From Marinagarivorans cellulosilyticus (lineage in GTDB: Bacteria > Pseudomonadota > Gammaproteobacteria > Pseudomonadales > Cellvibrionaceae), in the NCBI RefSeq assembly GCF_021655555.1, contig NZ_AP023086.1, forward strand, positions 2,634,685 to 2,698,684: 64,000 nt of DNA. The letters run 5' to 3'. The notes under the pieces are model-generated. The model saw nothing but the letters and a program-made list of their open reading frames with translations, was not told where the DNA came from and made no database searches. Within the stretch, counting starts at the first letter, position 1, and each line of letters opens with the position of its first letter. The translations under genes and the position numbers were made by a program. Shown one piece after another: positions 35,641 to 45,712 of the stretch.

Positions 35641-36459
35641 TTAAGCGCGGCAATAGAGTTTGATTTGAAAAGCTAGCGGTGTGGTCAGCGCCTCTAGCTT
35701 TTTTATCGCCTGCTGTTTTTCTTCGCTGGCACTCCAGTAGTAGGGCGTCATTGTTAGTAGGTTGAAAATATCCGCCCCTGTAATGGTTGTTTTTTGTTCA
35801 ACTTGAAGTGTTTCAATGCTGTTGAAGTACGGGCTATTATCTAACAGTGCAAAACCATTTTGGTGGGGCTTGAATTGCGTATATACCTGCTCTGCGAGAG
35901 TTTGTAGATGGTTACTGGCAGGTCCAACTGCGATGAGGATGCCTTTTGTGGTGAGTACTCTGGCAAGCTCCTTGTCGTCCAACGGCGAGAAAATGCTCAG
36001 CGCTAAATCGACGCTACTTTGCATTACAGGAATATCGTAAGCGCTGGCTACGGCTAATTGGTCGTACACGCGGCGTTTAGCTGCTAGCTTTATGCCGCCC
36101 TTAGCAATGTCGAAGCCAGAGAGTGATAACTGGGGCATTTGTTGCTTGAAGGCGTGGCCGTAATAGCCTTCGCCGCAGCCAACATCTAATACTGTACCCG
36201 GTGCATGCTGCTTGAGTAACTGCACTAATGTATCAACCAGGAATTGATAATAACCTTTGTTGAGGAAGTGCTGACGGCATTGCATCATGGCGTTGTCGTC
36301 GCCAGGGTTTTTACTGCGTTTTTTTTGCGCTAAAAGTAAGTTTACATAACCTTCTTTGGCAAAGTCGTAACTGTGGTTATTCTCGCAACGTAAGCTGTGC
36401 GGTGTATTTTCGGGGAATGCGTTAAGGACTTGCTGGCAAGCGGGGCATTTTAAATTCAT
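35641..36459 (-). CDS. rlmA: 23S rRNA (guanine-N1)-methyltransferase RlmA
   Basis: 272 residues. The N-terminal zinc site is complete: LKCPACQQVL followed by LRCENNHSYD. The family sequence FAKEGYVNLLL, KKRSKNPGDDNAMMQCRQHFLNKGYY then leads into a class I SAM-binding domain with VLDVGCGEGYYG. The enzyme methylates G745 of 23S rRNA, using S-adenosylmethionine, in the cytoplasm. Its start lies just 6 bp after the stop of the bepA-like gene on the same strand, so the two are probably co-transcribed. Confidence 0.93.
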   Translation of the reverse strand: MNLKCPACQQVLNAFPENTPHSLRCENNHSYDFAKEGYVNLLLAQKKRSKNPGDDNAMMQCRQHFLNKGYYQFLVDTLVQLLKQHAPGTVLDVGCGEGYYGHAFKQQMPQLSLSGFDIAKGGIKLAAKRRVYDQLAVASAYDIPVMQSSVDLALSIFSPLDDKELARVLTTKGILIAVGPASNHLQTLAEQVYTQFKPHQNGFALLDNSPYFNSIETLQVEQKTTITGADIFNLLTMTPYYWSASEEKQQAIKKLEALTTPLAFQIKLYCRA

Positions 36460-36465
36460 TGCGTA

Positions 36466-37953
36466 TTACAGTTTCTCGTTTTGTAATTTGCGAACATACG
36501 CTAAGCGCTGCTCTAGCCTAGGTTTTTCGTATTTGGTGTCTTCAGTGAGCTTAAGGGCATTGCGCAGTTGAATTTCAGCTTTTTCGTAAATACCAAGCAA
36601 AATAAAGTACTCGGCACGTGCCTTATGCACCTCGAGAATATGCCCTGCAAGGCCGTGTGTCTCTGCCAGTAAATACCACACGTAAGCGTTTTCTGGGTGG
36701 CGTTTTACGTGCTCGGTTAGCACCGATTGACCCAGTTCATAGCGTGAGGCCTGCATCAATATTTCGGCGTAACGCACGTTTAAAATATGGTTGGTTGGCG
36801 TTATAGCGAGTTCCCGCTTTAGTATATCTATCGCCAAGTCCAAGCGGTCTTCGGCGGCATAGATGTCGGCCCTAGCGATGCGCACGGGCAATAAATGACC
36901 GTACTCCTTGGCTAAAATTTCGTATTCTCGCAGTGCATCTTCTGTGCGGCGGCTTTCGATTAGTGCTGTTACTAAGCCGTAGCGTGCGGTTAATGGCGAT
37001 AAGCTAATGCCGTTAAGCTCGTTAGTGAACCGCTTTACCGCAAACTGGGTGCTCGATTCATGGCGTAAAATGGCGCGTGCTTTTAGAATTTGAAAGTTTT
37101 CATCGCTCGGGTAGTGGCGCTTAGGGTAATTTTGACTGCGGTTCTTGGCATCGCTAATGCGACTTTCGGTAACCGGGTGGGTCAGTAAAAATTCAGGTAC
37201 CTTGGCACGGTAGCGGCTGGCGCGCAGCAGCTGTTCAAACATTTGCGGCATGGCGTGTGGGTCGTAGCCCGCGTTAATCATAGTATCTAGCCCCACTCGG
37301 TCGGCTTCGCGCTCCATGTCTCGGCTAAAGGCTAAAGAGCTACTCATTTGTTGGGCTTGTGCTGCGGTCATCGCGACAATGCCGGCGTCAGCCTCTCCGG
37401 CGGCCATAATTAAAATGCTACCTAGCATGGTGGCCCAGTTTAATGGTGCCTTACTTTTTTGATAGGCAACTCGTCGTGCGTAGTGGCGTTGGCTAAGGTG
37501 GGCTAGCTCGTGCGCGAGAATAGAGGCAAGCTGCTGCTCAGTTTGTGCCATCAGAAAGGTACCAGTATTAACGCCAACAATACCGCCGGGCGCCGCAAAG
37601 GCATTTAAGCTCATGTCGTCAATAACTAATAAAGATAACGGCTTATCAGGCAAACCGCTGTGGACCACCATGTTATCGAGCAGGCTATCAAGGTAAGCCT
37701 CAAAGTAAGGGTCTTGCGCTTGTGGGAAATAGGCACGGTATTGGCGCAGGGCCTTGCGACCAAGGGCATATTCAACAGACGGGGAAATTAACCCAGCGCT
37801 GTTATCACCAATACTGGGAAGCTCAACTGCAGCTAGGCTTTTTGATGTAGTGACACAAAGTGCAAGGGCGCAAAGGGTGCGGATAAAGGTCATGCAAAAG
37901 CTCGGGTTCTTCATATTAAATGGCACAGTGCCTAAAAAAACGGGTGTCATCAA
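36466..37953 (-). CDS. bepA: M48 metalloprotease with TPR repeats, BepA-like
   Basis: 495 residues. The signal peptide ends near SKSLAA. The zinc protease motif is HELAHLSQRH, with the third ligand in DMEREADRVG, and the characteristic LLTHPVTESRISDAKNR block follows. The C-terminal half consists of TPR-like helices (DALREYEILAKEYG, PENAYVWYLLAETHG). BepA degrades or assists misassembled outer-membrane proteins such as LptD in the periplasm. The start is uncertain: the ATG at 37914 (MKNPSFC) or 37893 (MTFIRT) would give a more normal signal peptide than the longest frame given here. Confidence 0.9.
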   Translation of the reverse strand: MMTPVFLGTVPFNMKNPSFCMTFIRTLCALALCVTTSKSLAAVELPSIGDNSAGLISPSVEYALGRKALRQYRAYFPQAQDPYFEAYLDSLLDNMVVHSGLPDKPLSLLVIDDMSLNAFAAPGGIVGVNTGTFLMAQTEQQLASILAHELAHLSQRHYARRVAYQKSKAPLNWATMLGSILIMAAGEADAGIVAMTAAQAQQMSSSLAFSRDMEREADRVGLDTMINAGYDPHAMPQMFEQLLRASRYRAKVPEFLLTHPVTESRISDAKNRSQNYPKRHYPSDENFQILKARAILRHESSTQFAVKRFTNELNGISLSPLTARYGLVTALIESRRTEDALREYEILAKEYGHLLPVRIARADIYAAEDRLDLAIDILKRELAITPTNHILNVRYAEILMQASRYELGQSVLTEHVKRHPENAYVWYLLAETHGLAGHILEVHKARAEYFILLGIYEKAEIQLRNALKLTEDTKYEKPRLEQRLAYVRKLQNEKL

Positions 37954-38101
37954 GCGCTATTGTGAAATCTTAGTGGATCACATCCTGCCTTGAGGGGCGC
38001 TATGCCTCTTAAGGCTGATACGATCATGCCGTAATAAGAGTTACAATGCGGCAAATAATTCCATGTGTGCTCAATGACTCCCCTTACTGCTGATAACAAT
38101 T

Positions 38102-38368
38102 ATGTCTAATGAATCGATAAAAACGACCGTTGAGGTTGATGCGCGAGGGTTAGATTGCCCCATGCCATTACTTAAGGCCAAGCTTGCGCTTAATGGGTGC
38201 AATAGTGGCGATGTGGTGCGGGTACTGGCAACAGATGCTGGCTCAGTACGCGATTTTCATGCATTTGCTGAGCTTTCTGCGCATACACTGTTACGATTTA
38301 ATGAGCATGAAAGCTTTTTTGAATACCATGTGCAAAAAGGTGAATACAAACCGGAAGGTGTCGCATGA
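38102..38368 (+). CDS. tusA: TusA/SirA-family sulfur carrier protein
   Basis: 88 residues. The signature VDARGLDCPMPLLKAKLAL contains the sulfur-carrying Cys in the CPxP motif. The rest follows the TusA fold (GDVVRVLATDAGSVRDFHAFAE). TusA passes persulfide sulfur for tRNA 2-thiouridine synthesis, though members of this family outside E. coli vary in role. Its stop overlaps the start of the following AI-2E-family gene by four bases (ATGA), so they are translated together. This pairing is common in pseudomonads. Confidence 0.85.
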   Translation: MSNESIKTTVEVDARGLDCPMPLLKAKLALNGCNSGDVVRVLATDAGSVRDFHAFAELSAHTLLRFNEHESFFEYHVQKGEYKPEGVA

Positions 38369-39444
38369 TTAAGGTTTTTGAGCGCTGGATCGAACGTTAC
38401 TTTGCCGACGAAGAAGCTATTTTAATTGCGGTATTGTTGGTTGTTAGTGTGGCGGTTTTGGTGACTATGGGGGTTGTATTGGCACCCATGATCGCTGCGA
38501 TTATTATTGCTTTTTTACTGCAGGGGGTAGTGGCGCGGTTAGAGCACTGGGGGGTGCCGCATATCGCGGCGGTCACCATGGCTTTTTTACTGCTCGTTAG
38601 TGCCATTGTGTTAATCCTGTTGGTGCTATTGCCTTCGATCTGGTCGCAAACGTTAAACCTAGCTGGTGAAGCGCCCAAAATGCTAAAGCAAGCGCAAAAG
38701 CTGTTATTGGTTTTGCCCGAAAGCTACCCAGATTTACTCTCCAAAGAACAAATGACACAGTTAATTACGGCAGCGAGCGCTGAACTTGGGCAAACGGCGC
38801 AGCAGATTTTAACCTTCTCTATTGCGCAGCTACCCATACTCTTTGGTGTATTGATCTATTTAGTATTAGTACCAATTTTGGTGTTTTTCTTTTTAAAAGA
38901 TGGCGCCGCTATGGTGGATTGGTTGGGCAATAAGTTACCTAACCGGCGCCCGCTTATGCGCCAAATTTGGCACGAGATGAATCAGCAAATAGCTAATTAC
39001 GTCCGAGGTAAAGTGGTAGAAATTATCATTGTTGCTGGGGTTTCTGTCATTACGTTTACGCTGCTGGGGGTCAATTACGCCCTTTTGTTGGCCGTTATTG
39101 TGGGTCTTTCGGTTCTTATTCCTTATATCGGTGCTGCCGTTGCAACAATCCCCGTTGCGCTTATTGGCTTTTTTCAGTGGGGCTGGGGCAGCGAATTCAT
39201 GTACCTTATGTTGGCGTATGGTGTTATTCAGGGGCTAGATGGTAACGTTCTCGTTCCTCTGCTGTTTTCCGAGGCCGTTAAAATGCACCCCGTAGCCATC
39301 GTGTTGGCTGTACTAGTTTTTGGTGGTTTATGGGGTTTTTGGGGGGTCTTTTTTGCCATCCCGCTCGCAACCTTAGTTAAGGCGATATTAACCGCTTGGC
39401 CTACGGCAAAAGCCGGCATGGAAGAAGCTGCTGCAAAAGGGTAG
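38365..39444 (+). CDS. AI-2E family transporter (PerM-like inner-membrane protein)
   Basis: 359 residues with about eight hydrophobic segments. Family features include LAPMIAAIIIAFLLQGVV near the start, IYLVLVPILVFFFLKDG in the middle, and the conserved PYIGA, GNVLVPLLFSEAVKMHP and GFWGVFFAIPLA segments near the C-terminus. Members are called AI-2E/PerM proteins. Substrates are mostly unknown and only a few export autoinducer-2 or act as Na+/H+ antiporters. It is translationally coupled to tusA and followed by a strong terminator. Confidence 0.9.
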   Translation: MIKVFERWIERYFADEEAILIAVLLVVSVAVLVTMGVVLAPMIAAIIIAFLLQGVVARLEHWGVPHIAAVTMAFLLLVSAIVLILLVLLPSIWSQTLNLAGEAPKMLKQAQKLLLVLPESYPDLLSKEQMTQLITAASAELGQTAQQILTFSIAQLPILFGVLIYLVLVPILVFFFLKDGAAMVDWLGNKLPNRRPLMRQIWHEMNQQIANYVRGKVVEIIIVAGVSVITFTLLGVNYALLLAVIVGLSVLIPYIGAAVATIPVALIGFFQWGWGSEFMYLMLAYGVIQGLDGNVLVPLLFSEAVKMHPVAIVLAVLVFGGLWGFWGVFFAIPLATLVKAILTAWPTAKAGMEEAAAKG

Positions 39445-39507
39445 TGGTTATCGTGTAGCTGTTAGCTCTAGGTTCTAGCGTACGCACAATGTGGGTGAAC
39501 CGAATAG

Positions 39508-39542
39508 ACCGCGATATGTCCTAAACTATCGCGGTTTTTTTT
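39508..39542 (+). terminator. Rho-independent terminator after the tusA-perM operon
   Basis: Nine-bp perfect stem ACCGCGATA/TATCGCGGT with a 10-base loop and a run of eight T. It lies immediately before the M16 protease gene. Confidence 0.85.
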
Positions 39543-39558
39543 AAATAAAGAGGACACA

Positions 39559-42500
39559 ATGAATTCAGTCTGTAAACGACATCGCTTGGCCTGTGTGGGC
39601 ATTATCGGTAAGTTACATAATAAAGTATGTGCTGTGGGCCTGGGGCTGGCATGTAGCTGGTTGTCCTCTATGTGTGTGGCTCAGGCTCAAGTTACAGCTT
39701 CGCAAGCGCCGGTGCATGAAACACCCGGTGCCGAGGCGCTGGCAGTGAATGCGCCACAGCGCTTGCAACCACAATGGCTGCAGCCAGAGCTTAGCCCTAA
39801 CGATGCTCGCCAAGTTGATTACTTTGTGCTGAATAATAATCTACCCGTATTGTTGATTTCTGACCCCAACGCTGAAAAGGCTGCGGCCGCGCTAGATGTG
39901 AATGTTGGCAGCGGAGAAGATCCACTAGAGCGTGCTGGTTTGGCACACTTTTTAGAGCATATGTTGTTTTTGGGAACACAAAAATACCCAGATTCCGAAG
40001 AGTATCAAGCCTATATTCAAAAGCATGGCGGTAGCCATAATGCCTATACGAGCTTAATGCATACCAACTATTTCTTTGATGTTAATGCTGATCACTTGGC
40101 GGGGGCGCTGGATCGTTTTGCGCAGTTTTTTATAGGGCCACTATTTAACGAAGAGTATGTCGACAGAGAACGCAATGCGGTGCATTCGGAGTTTCGCTCT
40201 AAGTTTTCGACTGAGTACCGCCGTCAAGAAGATGTCCTGCGGCAGGTGATTACGCCGGGCCACGCCTTGTCGCGCTTTCGAACGGGTAATTTAGATTCCT
40301 TACATAATGAAGACGGTGAGCTGCGCAAAGCGTTAGTCAGCTTCTATAACCGTTACTACGCGGCTAATAATATGCGTTTGGTGGTGGTGGGCAAAGAAAC
40401 ACTTCCACAGCTACGGGCGATGGTAAAACCTTTGTTCTCAGCCATAAAAGATTTCCCCGTCGCCCACGAAGAAGCGAGCACACCGCTATTTAATGCGTCA
40501 TTTTTGCCAGCTTCAATCAATATTACCCCCAATACCGAAGTGCGCTCGGTCAGCTACCTTTTCCCAATCCCTAAAAATGACTATTGGATGAAAAAACCGC
40601 TGAGCTATTTAGGCTTTGTGTTGGGGCATGAAGGTGAAGGTAGTTTGGCATGGTTGCTAAAAGAGCAAGGCTGGATAGAAAGCCTTTCTGCGGGGCGGGG
40701 GGTGGGCTGGCGCCAAGGCGATACGTTTGGTGTTTCTATCAGCTTAACACCCGAAGGCTTGAAGCATGTCGATACCATTGATAGCTTGCTGTTTAGTTAC
40801 ATTAAAACCCTGCAGCGCGAGGGCATTAACGAGTGGCGTTTTAACGAAATAAAACGTTTAGGCGAAATAGACTTTAATTTTAAAGAGCGTGGCGAAGCCA
40901 TGATGGAAGCAAGCCATCTCGCCAGTAAAATGCAGCTAGTTGATAGCCCCATTTTGTTTTCAATGGATTATCGTTTAGGGCAGTTTGACAAAGCATTGAT
41001 TCAAAATTTTGCCGGCCACTTAAATGCCGATAATGTTTTGCGAATTGTTACTGCGCCATCATTGCAAACCACGGATAAAACCGCGCTGTACGAAGTGCCT
41101 TATGCGGTTAACCAAACTTATAAGCCCGCGCATATCGACCCGGCTAAAAACGAAGCGTATAAAGTACTATTAGATAAAAGCGCACTACCCGCTAAAAATC
41201 CCTTTGTGCCAGAAAGCTTAGCGTTGATAAAAGAGGCGCACGATAAGCCCAAGCAAATTGTAAAACATGCTCGCTTTAATGCATGGCATGTCAGTAATAC
41301 CGAATTTTCTGTACCGCGAGCAACAGTGCGGGTGCGCTTAAAATCAGTGTTAGTAGAGCAATCTGCAGAACATGCTGCGATGGTGAAATTACTGGCCGAC
41401 GCTATCGAAGCCGATCTCAATCCGGTGACATATCAAGCGGCAATGGCCGGCGCAAACTTTAGTATTAATGCCACCTCGAGAGGCATCGATTTTGTTTTTA
41501 GTGGTTATTCAGATAGCATTGAGCCGCTACTAAATTACACGGTAAAACAGCTTAATAATTACAAAAAAGGTAAGGGGATTGTTGCCGAGTTGCCTCGCCT
41601 TAAAAGCATGCAAGAGGCTTTGGTGCGACGTTATCGCAATGACAAAAAAGAAACGCCTTACCGACAAATGATGAGCCACCTTGCGGCAACGCTTTATCAG
41701 CCGTATTGGTCTGCACCAGATATGGCTGATGCGCTAGCCGCGCTAGAGCCTACAGCCTTGCCGGGTTTTACTGAGAATTTATTGCGTCAAAGTGAAGTCA
41801 CGGTGCTAACCGCGGGCAATATTAATACTCGGCATGCGAAAAAGCTGGCGAAAAAGCTAAAGCGCGTATTGGTCGATGGGCGCTCATTTAAATCGAAAGT
41901 GGGAGCAAGGGTGACTCAGCTTGTGCAGGCTAACGCTATTGATATTGCAGCCGAGCACCAAGACAACGCCACGATGCTTTACCTGCAGGGCAGCGATGAT
42001 TCGCTGCAGGAACAAGCCGCATTACAGTTGTTTGCGCAAACTTTGAGCACGCCATTTTATCACCAGCTGCGCACCCAGCAGCAGCTAGGTTACATTGTAT
42101 TTGGCAGTTACTACCCTGTGCGGGAGGTGCCAGGTGCGGTTTTTGTTGTGCAATCACCGCAGGCGGATGTTGTGGCATTAGAGCGAGCGATATCGACATT
42201 TTTAGCCGATTATAAACCCGACTTCGACACCCAGTTTCATGTCCATCAATTGGCGTTGGTAGGGCAGTTATCCGAGAAACCCAAAAACTTGAATGCGCTG
42301 GTAAGCCAATACTGGCAAAGTTTAAACAGTGGCGATACGGCGTTCAGTCGCGACGAGGCGTTGATTGCCGCAGTTGAAAATTACCAGCTTGATGATTTCA
42401 AGGCTTGGTACAACCAGTTTTTAACGGATAGCCAAAAGCGTCAGCTGATTTTATATTCCCAAAATGCCACGGTAGATAAGCCTAAAACGGTATTCTCGTT

Positions 42501-42564
42501 AATTCCTCACATCACTGATTACGCGGCCTTTAAGGGCAAGGCTCCCTCCTTGCTGTACCCCTAA
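39559..42564 (+). CDS. M16 family zinc metalloprotease, pitrilysin/insulinase-like
   Basis: 1001 residues, the length of full pitrilysin-type enzymes with two homologous halves. A signal peptide is likely (LGLACSWLSSMCVAQAQ), placing it in the periplasm. The inverted zinc motif is HFLEH in GLAHFLEHMLFLGT, and the third ligand is in ERNAVHSEFRSKF. Preceding it is the family pattern VLLISDPNAEKAAAALDVNVGSGEDP. The C-terminal half retains the RTQQQLGYIVF segment used in substrate binding. The enzyme should cut peptides of moderate size. GAGGA lies upstream of the ATG. A double hairpin follows the gene. Confidence 0.93.
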   Translation: MNSVCKRHRLACVGIIGKLHNKVCAVGLGLACSWLSSMCVAQAQVTASQAPVHETPGAEALAVNAPQRLQPQWLQPELSPNDARQVDYFVLNNNLPVLLISDPNAEKAAAALDVNVGSGEDPLERAGLAHFLEHMLFLGTQKYPDSEEYQAYIQKHGGSHNAYTSLMHTNYFFDVNADHLAGALDRFAQFFIGPLFNEEYVDRERNAVHSEFRSKFSTEYRRQEDVLRQVITPGHALSRFRTGNLDSLHNEDGELRKALVSFYNRYYAANNMRLVVVGKETLPQLRAMVKPLFSAIKDFPVAHEEASTPLFNASFLPASINITPNTEVRSVSYLFPIPKNDYWMKKPLSYLGFVLGHEGEGSLAWLLKEQGWIESLSAGRGVGWRQGDTFGVSISLTPEGLKHVDTIDSLLFSYIKTLQREGINEWRFNEIKRLGEIDFNFKERGEAMMEASHLASKMQLVDSPILFSMDYRLGQFDKALIQNFAGHLNADNVLRIVTAPSLQTTDKTALYEVPYAVNQTYKPAHIDPAKNEAYKVLLDKSALPAKNPFVPESLALIKEAHDKPKQIVKHARFNAWHVSNTEFSVPRATVRVRLKSVLVEQSAEHAAMVKLLADAIEADLNPVTYQAAMAGANFSINATSRGIDFVFSGYSDSIEPLLNYTVKQLNNYKKGKGIVAELPRLKSMQEALVRRYRNDKKETPYRQMMSHLAATLYQPYWSAPDMADALAALEPTALPGFTENLLRQSEVTVLTAGNINTRHAKKLAKKLKRVLVDGRSFKSKVGARVTQLVQANAIDIAAEHQDNATMLYLQGSDDSLQEQAALQLFAQTLSTPFYHQLRTQQQLGYIVFGSYYPVREVPGAVFVVQSPQADVVALERAISTFLADYKPDFDTQFHVHQLALVGQLSEKPKNLNALVSQYWQSLNSGDTAFSRDEALIAAVENYQLDDFKAWYNQFLTDSQKRQLILYSQNATVDKPKTVFSLIPHITDYAAFKGKAPSLLYP

Positions 42565-42619
42565 GTTGTTTATTATGCGCTCGGTATTTGCCGAGCTGTA
42601 AATTGAGCAGATGGTACGA

Positions 42620-42657
42620 CTATTGCGCAATGTGACAGCTGTAACACTGCGCAATAG
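42620..42657. repeat. 38-bp near-perfect palindrome
   Basis: CTATTGCGCA and TGCGCAATAG are exact inverted arms around a centre containing ACAGCTGT, itself a palindrome. Only a few interior bases break the symmetry. It lies ~55 bp after the M16 stop and could be a hairpin terminator or a regulator site. Confidence 0.6.
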
Positions 42658-42680
42658 GCCCGCCTATCTATGGGCGGGCC
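42657..42680 (+). terminator. GC-rich hairpin GGCCCGCC/GGCGGGCC
   Basis: Eight-bp perfect stem with an 8-base loop, directly adjoining the preceding palindrome. No T tract follows. Together they probably end the M16 transcript. Confidence 0.5.
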
Positions 42681-43039
42681 CGACGCACAGCTAGAAATGT
42701 GAATTTGATCTGTGTAGAATCGTGGCGCCTTAATCTGTAGTTCATCGTTATTGGGGCAGTTGCGTAACACCTTATTTCTACTTTCACAGCTTTGCTGCGG
42801 CTACTAAGAAGGCGCGGTAGCAGGGTCTTTTGGTTGCGACTGGCTCACACCTACCGCTTCGTTGGTATGGCGTATAGATGAACACACCGCTACCGCGTGG
42901 CCCCCTAAGACTAGGCGGCGCACTCAGTAGTGCAATTGATATTAAAAAACGACGAGCTGAAAAGGGAAGAGCCAGCTTGTTCCTGTTATTACTGAAACTT
43001 GCGTACTTTGTGTAAGGCGCAGTGGATGAGGAGGCTTTG

Positions 43040-45703
43040 ATGCTTGAGGAAAACGATACTCTTGAAACACAAGAGTGGCTAGACGCACTAGAATCTGTCA
43101 TTAAACACAGCGGTTCTGAGCGTGCTGGACAATTGCTGGCAAACTTGTCGAACGCTGCGACACAGGCCGGTGTCCGCCTGCCGTCCGCGATTACTACACC
43201 CTACAGCAATACCATTCCCGTTTCAGCGGAAGCACAAATTCCTGGTGATTTAGCGTTAGAGCGTAAAATTCGCTCATTAATTCGGTGGAATGCAATTGCT
43301 ACGGTTGTTCGTGCTAATGCGAATAACGATGATGGCCTCGGTGGTCATATATCGTCTTTCTCCTCTTCTGCGACTTTATACGATGTAGCTTTTAACCACT
43401 TCTTTCGCGGTAATAACGGCGAGCAAATGGGCGATTGCGTTTACTTTCAGGGCCATATCGCTCCGGGTATTTACGCCCGCTCGTACCTAGAAGGTCGTAT
43501 CAACGAAGATCAGCTTAATAACTTTCGTCGTGAAGTTGATGGCAAGGGTTTGTCGTCTTATCCGCATCCTTGGTTAATGCCTGATTACTGGCAGTTCCCA
43601 ACGGTATCTATGGGCCTTGGTCCCATCACGGCTATTTACCAAGCTAACTTTATGCGTTACATGTCGGCTCGCGAATTGGTGCCGCGCGGTGATCGTAAAG
43701 TATGGGCGTTTTTGGGCGATGGTGAGTGTGACGAGCCAGAAAGCTTAGGCGCAATATCGTTAGCAGGCCGTGAAGGCTTAGATAACCTTATTTTTGTGAT
43801 TAACTGTAACTTGCAGCGTCTTGATGGCCCTGTGCGCGGTAACGGTAAGATTATTCAAGAACTTGAAGGTATGTTCCGTGGCGCAGGCTGGAATGTGCTT
43901 AAAGTGGTTTGGGGTAAAGGCTGGGACCGCTTGCTTGAAAAAGACACCACTGGTTTATTGCAGCAACGCATGAACGAAGTGGTTGATGGCGAGTTGCAAA
44001 ACTACAAGGCCAACGGCGGCGCTTACACCCGTAAGCACTTCTTCGGTAAATACCCAGAGTTACTCTCGCTTGTAGAAGATATGAGCGATGACGACATTAT
44101 GCATTTAAGCCGTGGTGGTCACGACCCTCAAAAGGTGTATGCCGCATATCACGAAGCGACAAACCACAAAGGGCAGCCAACGGTTATTCTGGCACAAACT
44201 GTTAAAGGTTATGGTTTGGGTGCGGCCGGTGGCGAGTCTGTCAATATTGCGCACAACGTTAAAAAGCTGGGCGCCGAAGATTTATTGCGTATTCGCGACC
44301 GCTTTAATATTCCGCTAACGGACGAGCAGGTTAAAGATGTTCCGTTTTATCGCCCCGCAGAAGACTCGCCTGAAATTAAGTACCTAAAGTCTCGCCGTGA
44401 AGCGTTGAATGGTTATTTACCATCGCGCGTCAGTGACTTTACGCCGCTCGAAACCCCCGGGCTCGATAAATTCCCGCGTCTTTTAAAGACGACGGGCGAG
44501 CGAACAATGTCGACGACTAAGGCGTTTGTACAATACTTGTCGGCGTTGGCGAAAGACAAAAACATGGGCAAAAATCTAGTGCCTATTGTGCCTGACGAAG
44601 CCCGTACTTTTGGTATGGAAGGTATGTTCCGCCAGTTAGGTATTTATAGCTCGGCTGGCCAGCAATATACCCCGCATGATCACGAGCAGATCATGTACTA
44701 CAAAGAAGATAAAAAAGGCCAGATCATGGAAGAAGGCATCAACGAAGCAGGCGCTATGTCGGCTTGGGTTGCTGCTGCTACGGCCTATAGCAACTACAAA
44801 ATGCCGATGGTGCCGTTTTACGTGTACTACTCGATGTTTGGCTTCCAGCGCATTGGTGATTTAGCCTGGTTAGCGGGCGACGCTCAAGCGCGTGGCTTTT
44901 TAATTGGTGCCACCGCAGGGCGCACCACGCTTAACGGCGAAGGCTTGCAGCACCAAGATGGTCACAGTCATGTGATGGCAAATACCATTCCTAACTGTCG
45001 CAGCTACGACCCCACTTATGGCTTTGAGTTGGCGGTGATTATTACAGACGGTTTGCGCCGTATGTATGCTGAAAAAGAGAATGTCTTTTACTACATCACC
45101 ACCATGACCGAAGAATATACCCACCCAGATATGCCAGAAGGTGCCGAAGAAGGCATTATTAAAGGTATTTATCAATTGGCCGCAGGCAAGAAAACGCCTA
45201 AAGGCAAGCACCGCGTACAGTTGATGGGGGCGGGTTCTATTTTGCGCGAAGTTGAAGCGGCAGCCGAATTGTTACGCAAAGACTTTGGTGTGGAATCAGA
45301 CATCTGGAGTGTCACAAGCACCAACGAGCTAACACGTGAAGCGCAAACAGTTGAGCGCTGGAATCGCTTCCACCCCGATCAACCGGCCAAAAAAGCTTAC
45401 GTGACCCAAACGCTTGAAAAACAAGACGGCCCGTTCATTATCTCGACGGATTACATCAAAAATTATTCTGAGCAATTGCGCAATTACATCCCTGGCGATT
45501 ACTACGTGTTGGGTACAGATGGTTTTGGTCGCAGTGATTCACGCAGTAAGTTGCGCGAGTTCTTCGAGGTGGATCGTAACTACGTTGCCGTGACGGCGCT
45601 TAAGGCGTTGGCAGACCAAGGCAAAATTGACGCGAAAGTGGTTGTAGAAGCCATGGCAAAATATGGCATCGATGCTGAAAAAGCCGAGCCCTTGACGGTA
45701 TAG
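43040..45703 (+). CDS. aceE: Pyruvate dehydrogenase E1 component (homodimeric type)
   Basis: 887 residues from the ATG at 43040, which has AGGAGG five bases upstream. The GTG at 43022 would put that ribosome site inside the gene. The length equals that of E. coli AceE. The thiamine diphosphate motif is GDGECDEPESLGAISLAGREGLDNLIFVINCNLQ with the family sequence QRLDGPVRGNGKI. It decarboxylates pyruvate and transfers the acetyl group to the lipoyl arms of E2. The aceF gene follows after 9 bp on the same strand, giving the usual two-gene PDH operon; no lpd is adjacent. Confidence 0.97.
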   Translation: MLEENDTLETQEWLDALESVIKHSGSERAGQLLANLSNAATQAGVRLPSAITTPYSNTIPVSAEAQIPGDLALERKIRSLIRWNAIATVVRANANNDDGLGGHISSFSSSATLYDVAFNHFFRGNNGEQMGDCVYFQGHIAPGIYARSYLEGRINEDQLNNFRREVDGKGLSSYPHPWLMPDYWQFPTVSMGLGPITAIYQANFMRYMSARELVPRGDRKVWAFLGDGECDEPESLGAISLAGREGLDNLIFVINCNLQRLDGPVRGNGKIIQELEGMFRGAGWNVLKVVWGKGWDRLLEKDTTGLLQQRMNEVVDGELQNYKANGGAYTRKHFFGKYPELLSLVEDMSDDDIMHLSRGGHDPQKVYAAYHEATNHKGQPTVILAQTVKGYGLGAAGGESVNIAHNVKKLGAEDLLRIRDRFNIPLTDEQVKDVPFYRPAEDSPEIKYLKSRREALNGYLPSRVSDFTPLETPGLDKFPRLLKTTGERTMSTTKAFVQYLSALAKDKNMGKNLVPIVPDEARTFGMEGMFRQLGIYSSAGQQYTPHDHEQIMYYKEDKKGQIMEEGINEAGAMSAWVAAATAYSNYKMPMVPFYVYYSMFGFQRIGDLAWLAGDAQARGFLIGATAGRTTLNGEGLQHQDGHSHVMANTIPNCRSYDPTYGFELAVIITDGLRRMYAEKENVFYYITTMTEEYTHPDMPEGAEEGIIKGIYQLAAGKKTPKGKHRVQLMGAGSILREVEAAAELLRKDFGVESDIWSVTSTNELTREAQTVERWNRFHPDQPAKKAYVTQTLEKQDGPFIISTDYIKNYSEQLRNYIPGDYYVLGTDGFGRSDSRSKLREFFEVDRNYVAVTALKALADQGKIDAKVVVEAMAKYGIDAEKAEPLTV

Positions 45704-45712
45704 GAGTCTATT

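Larger units (their letters stand above)
42565..43039. other. Intergenic region upstream of aceE
   Basis: 475 bp. It contains the near-perfect palindrome at 42620-42657 and a GC-rich hairpin at 42657-42680. The rest must include the aceE promoter and a leader, but no reliable promoter boxes or PdhR-type site were identified. Minus-strand frames here lack protein features. Confidence 0.5.
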
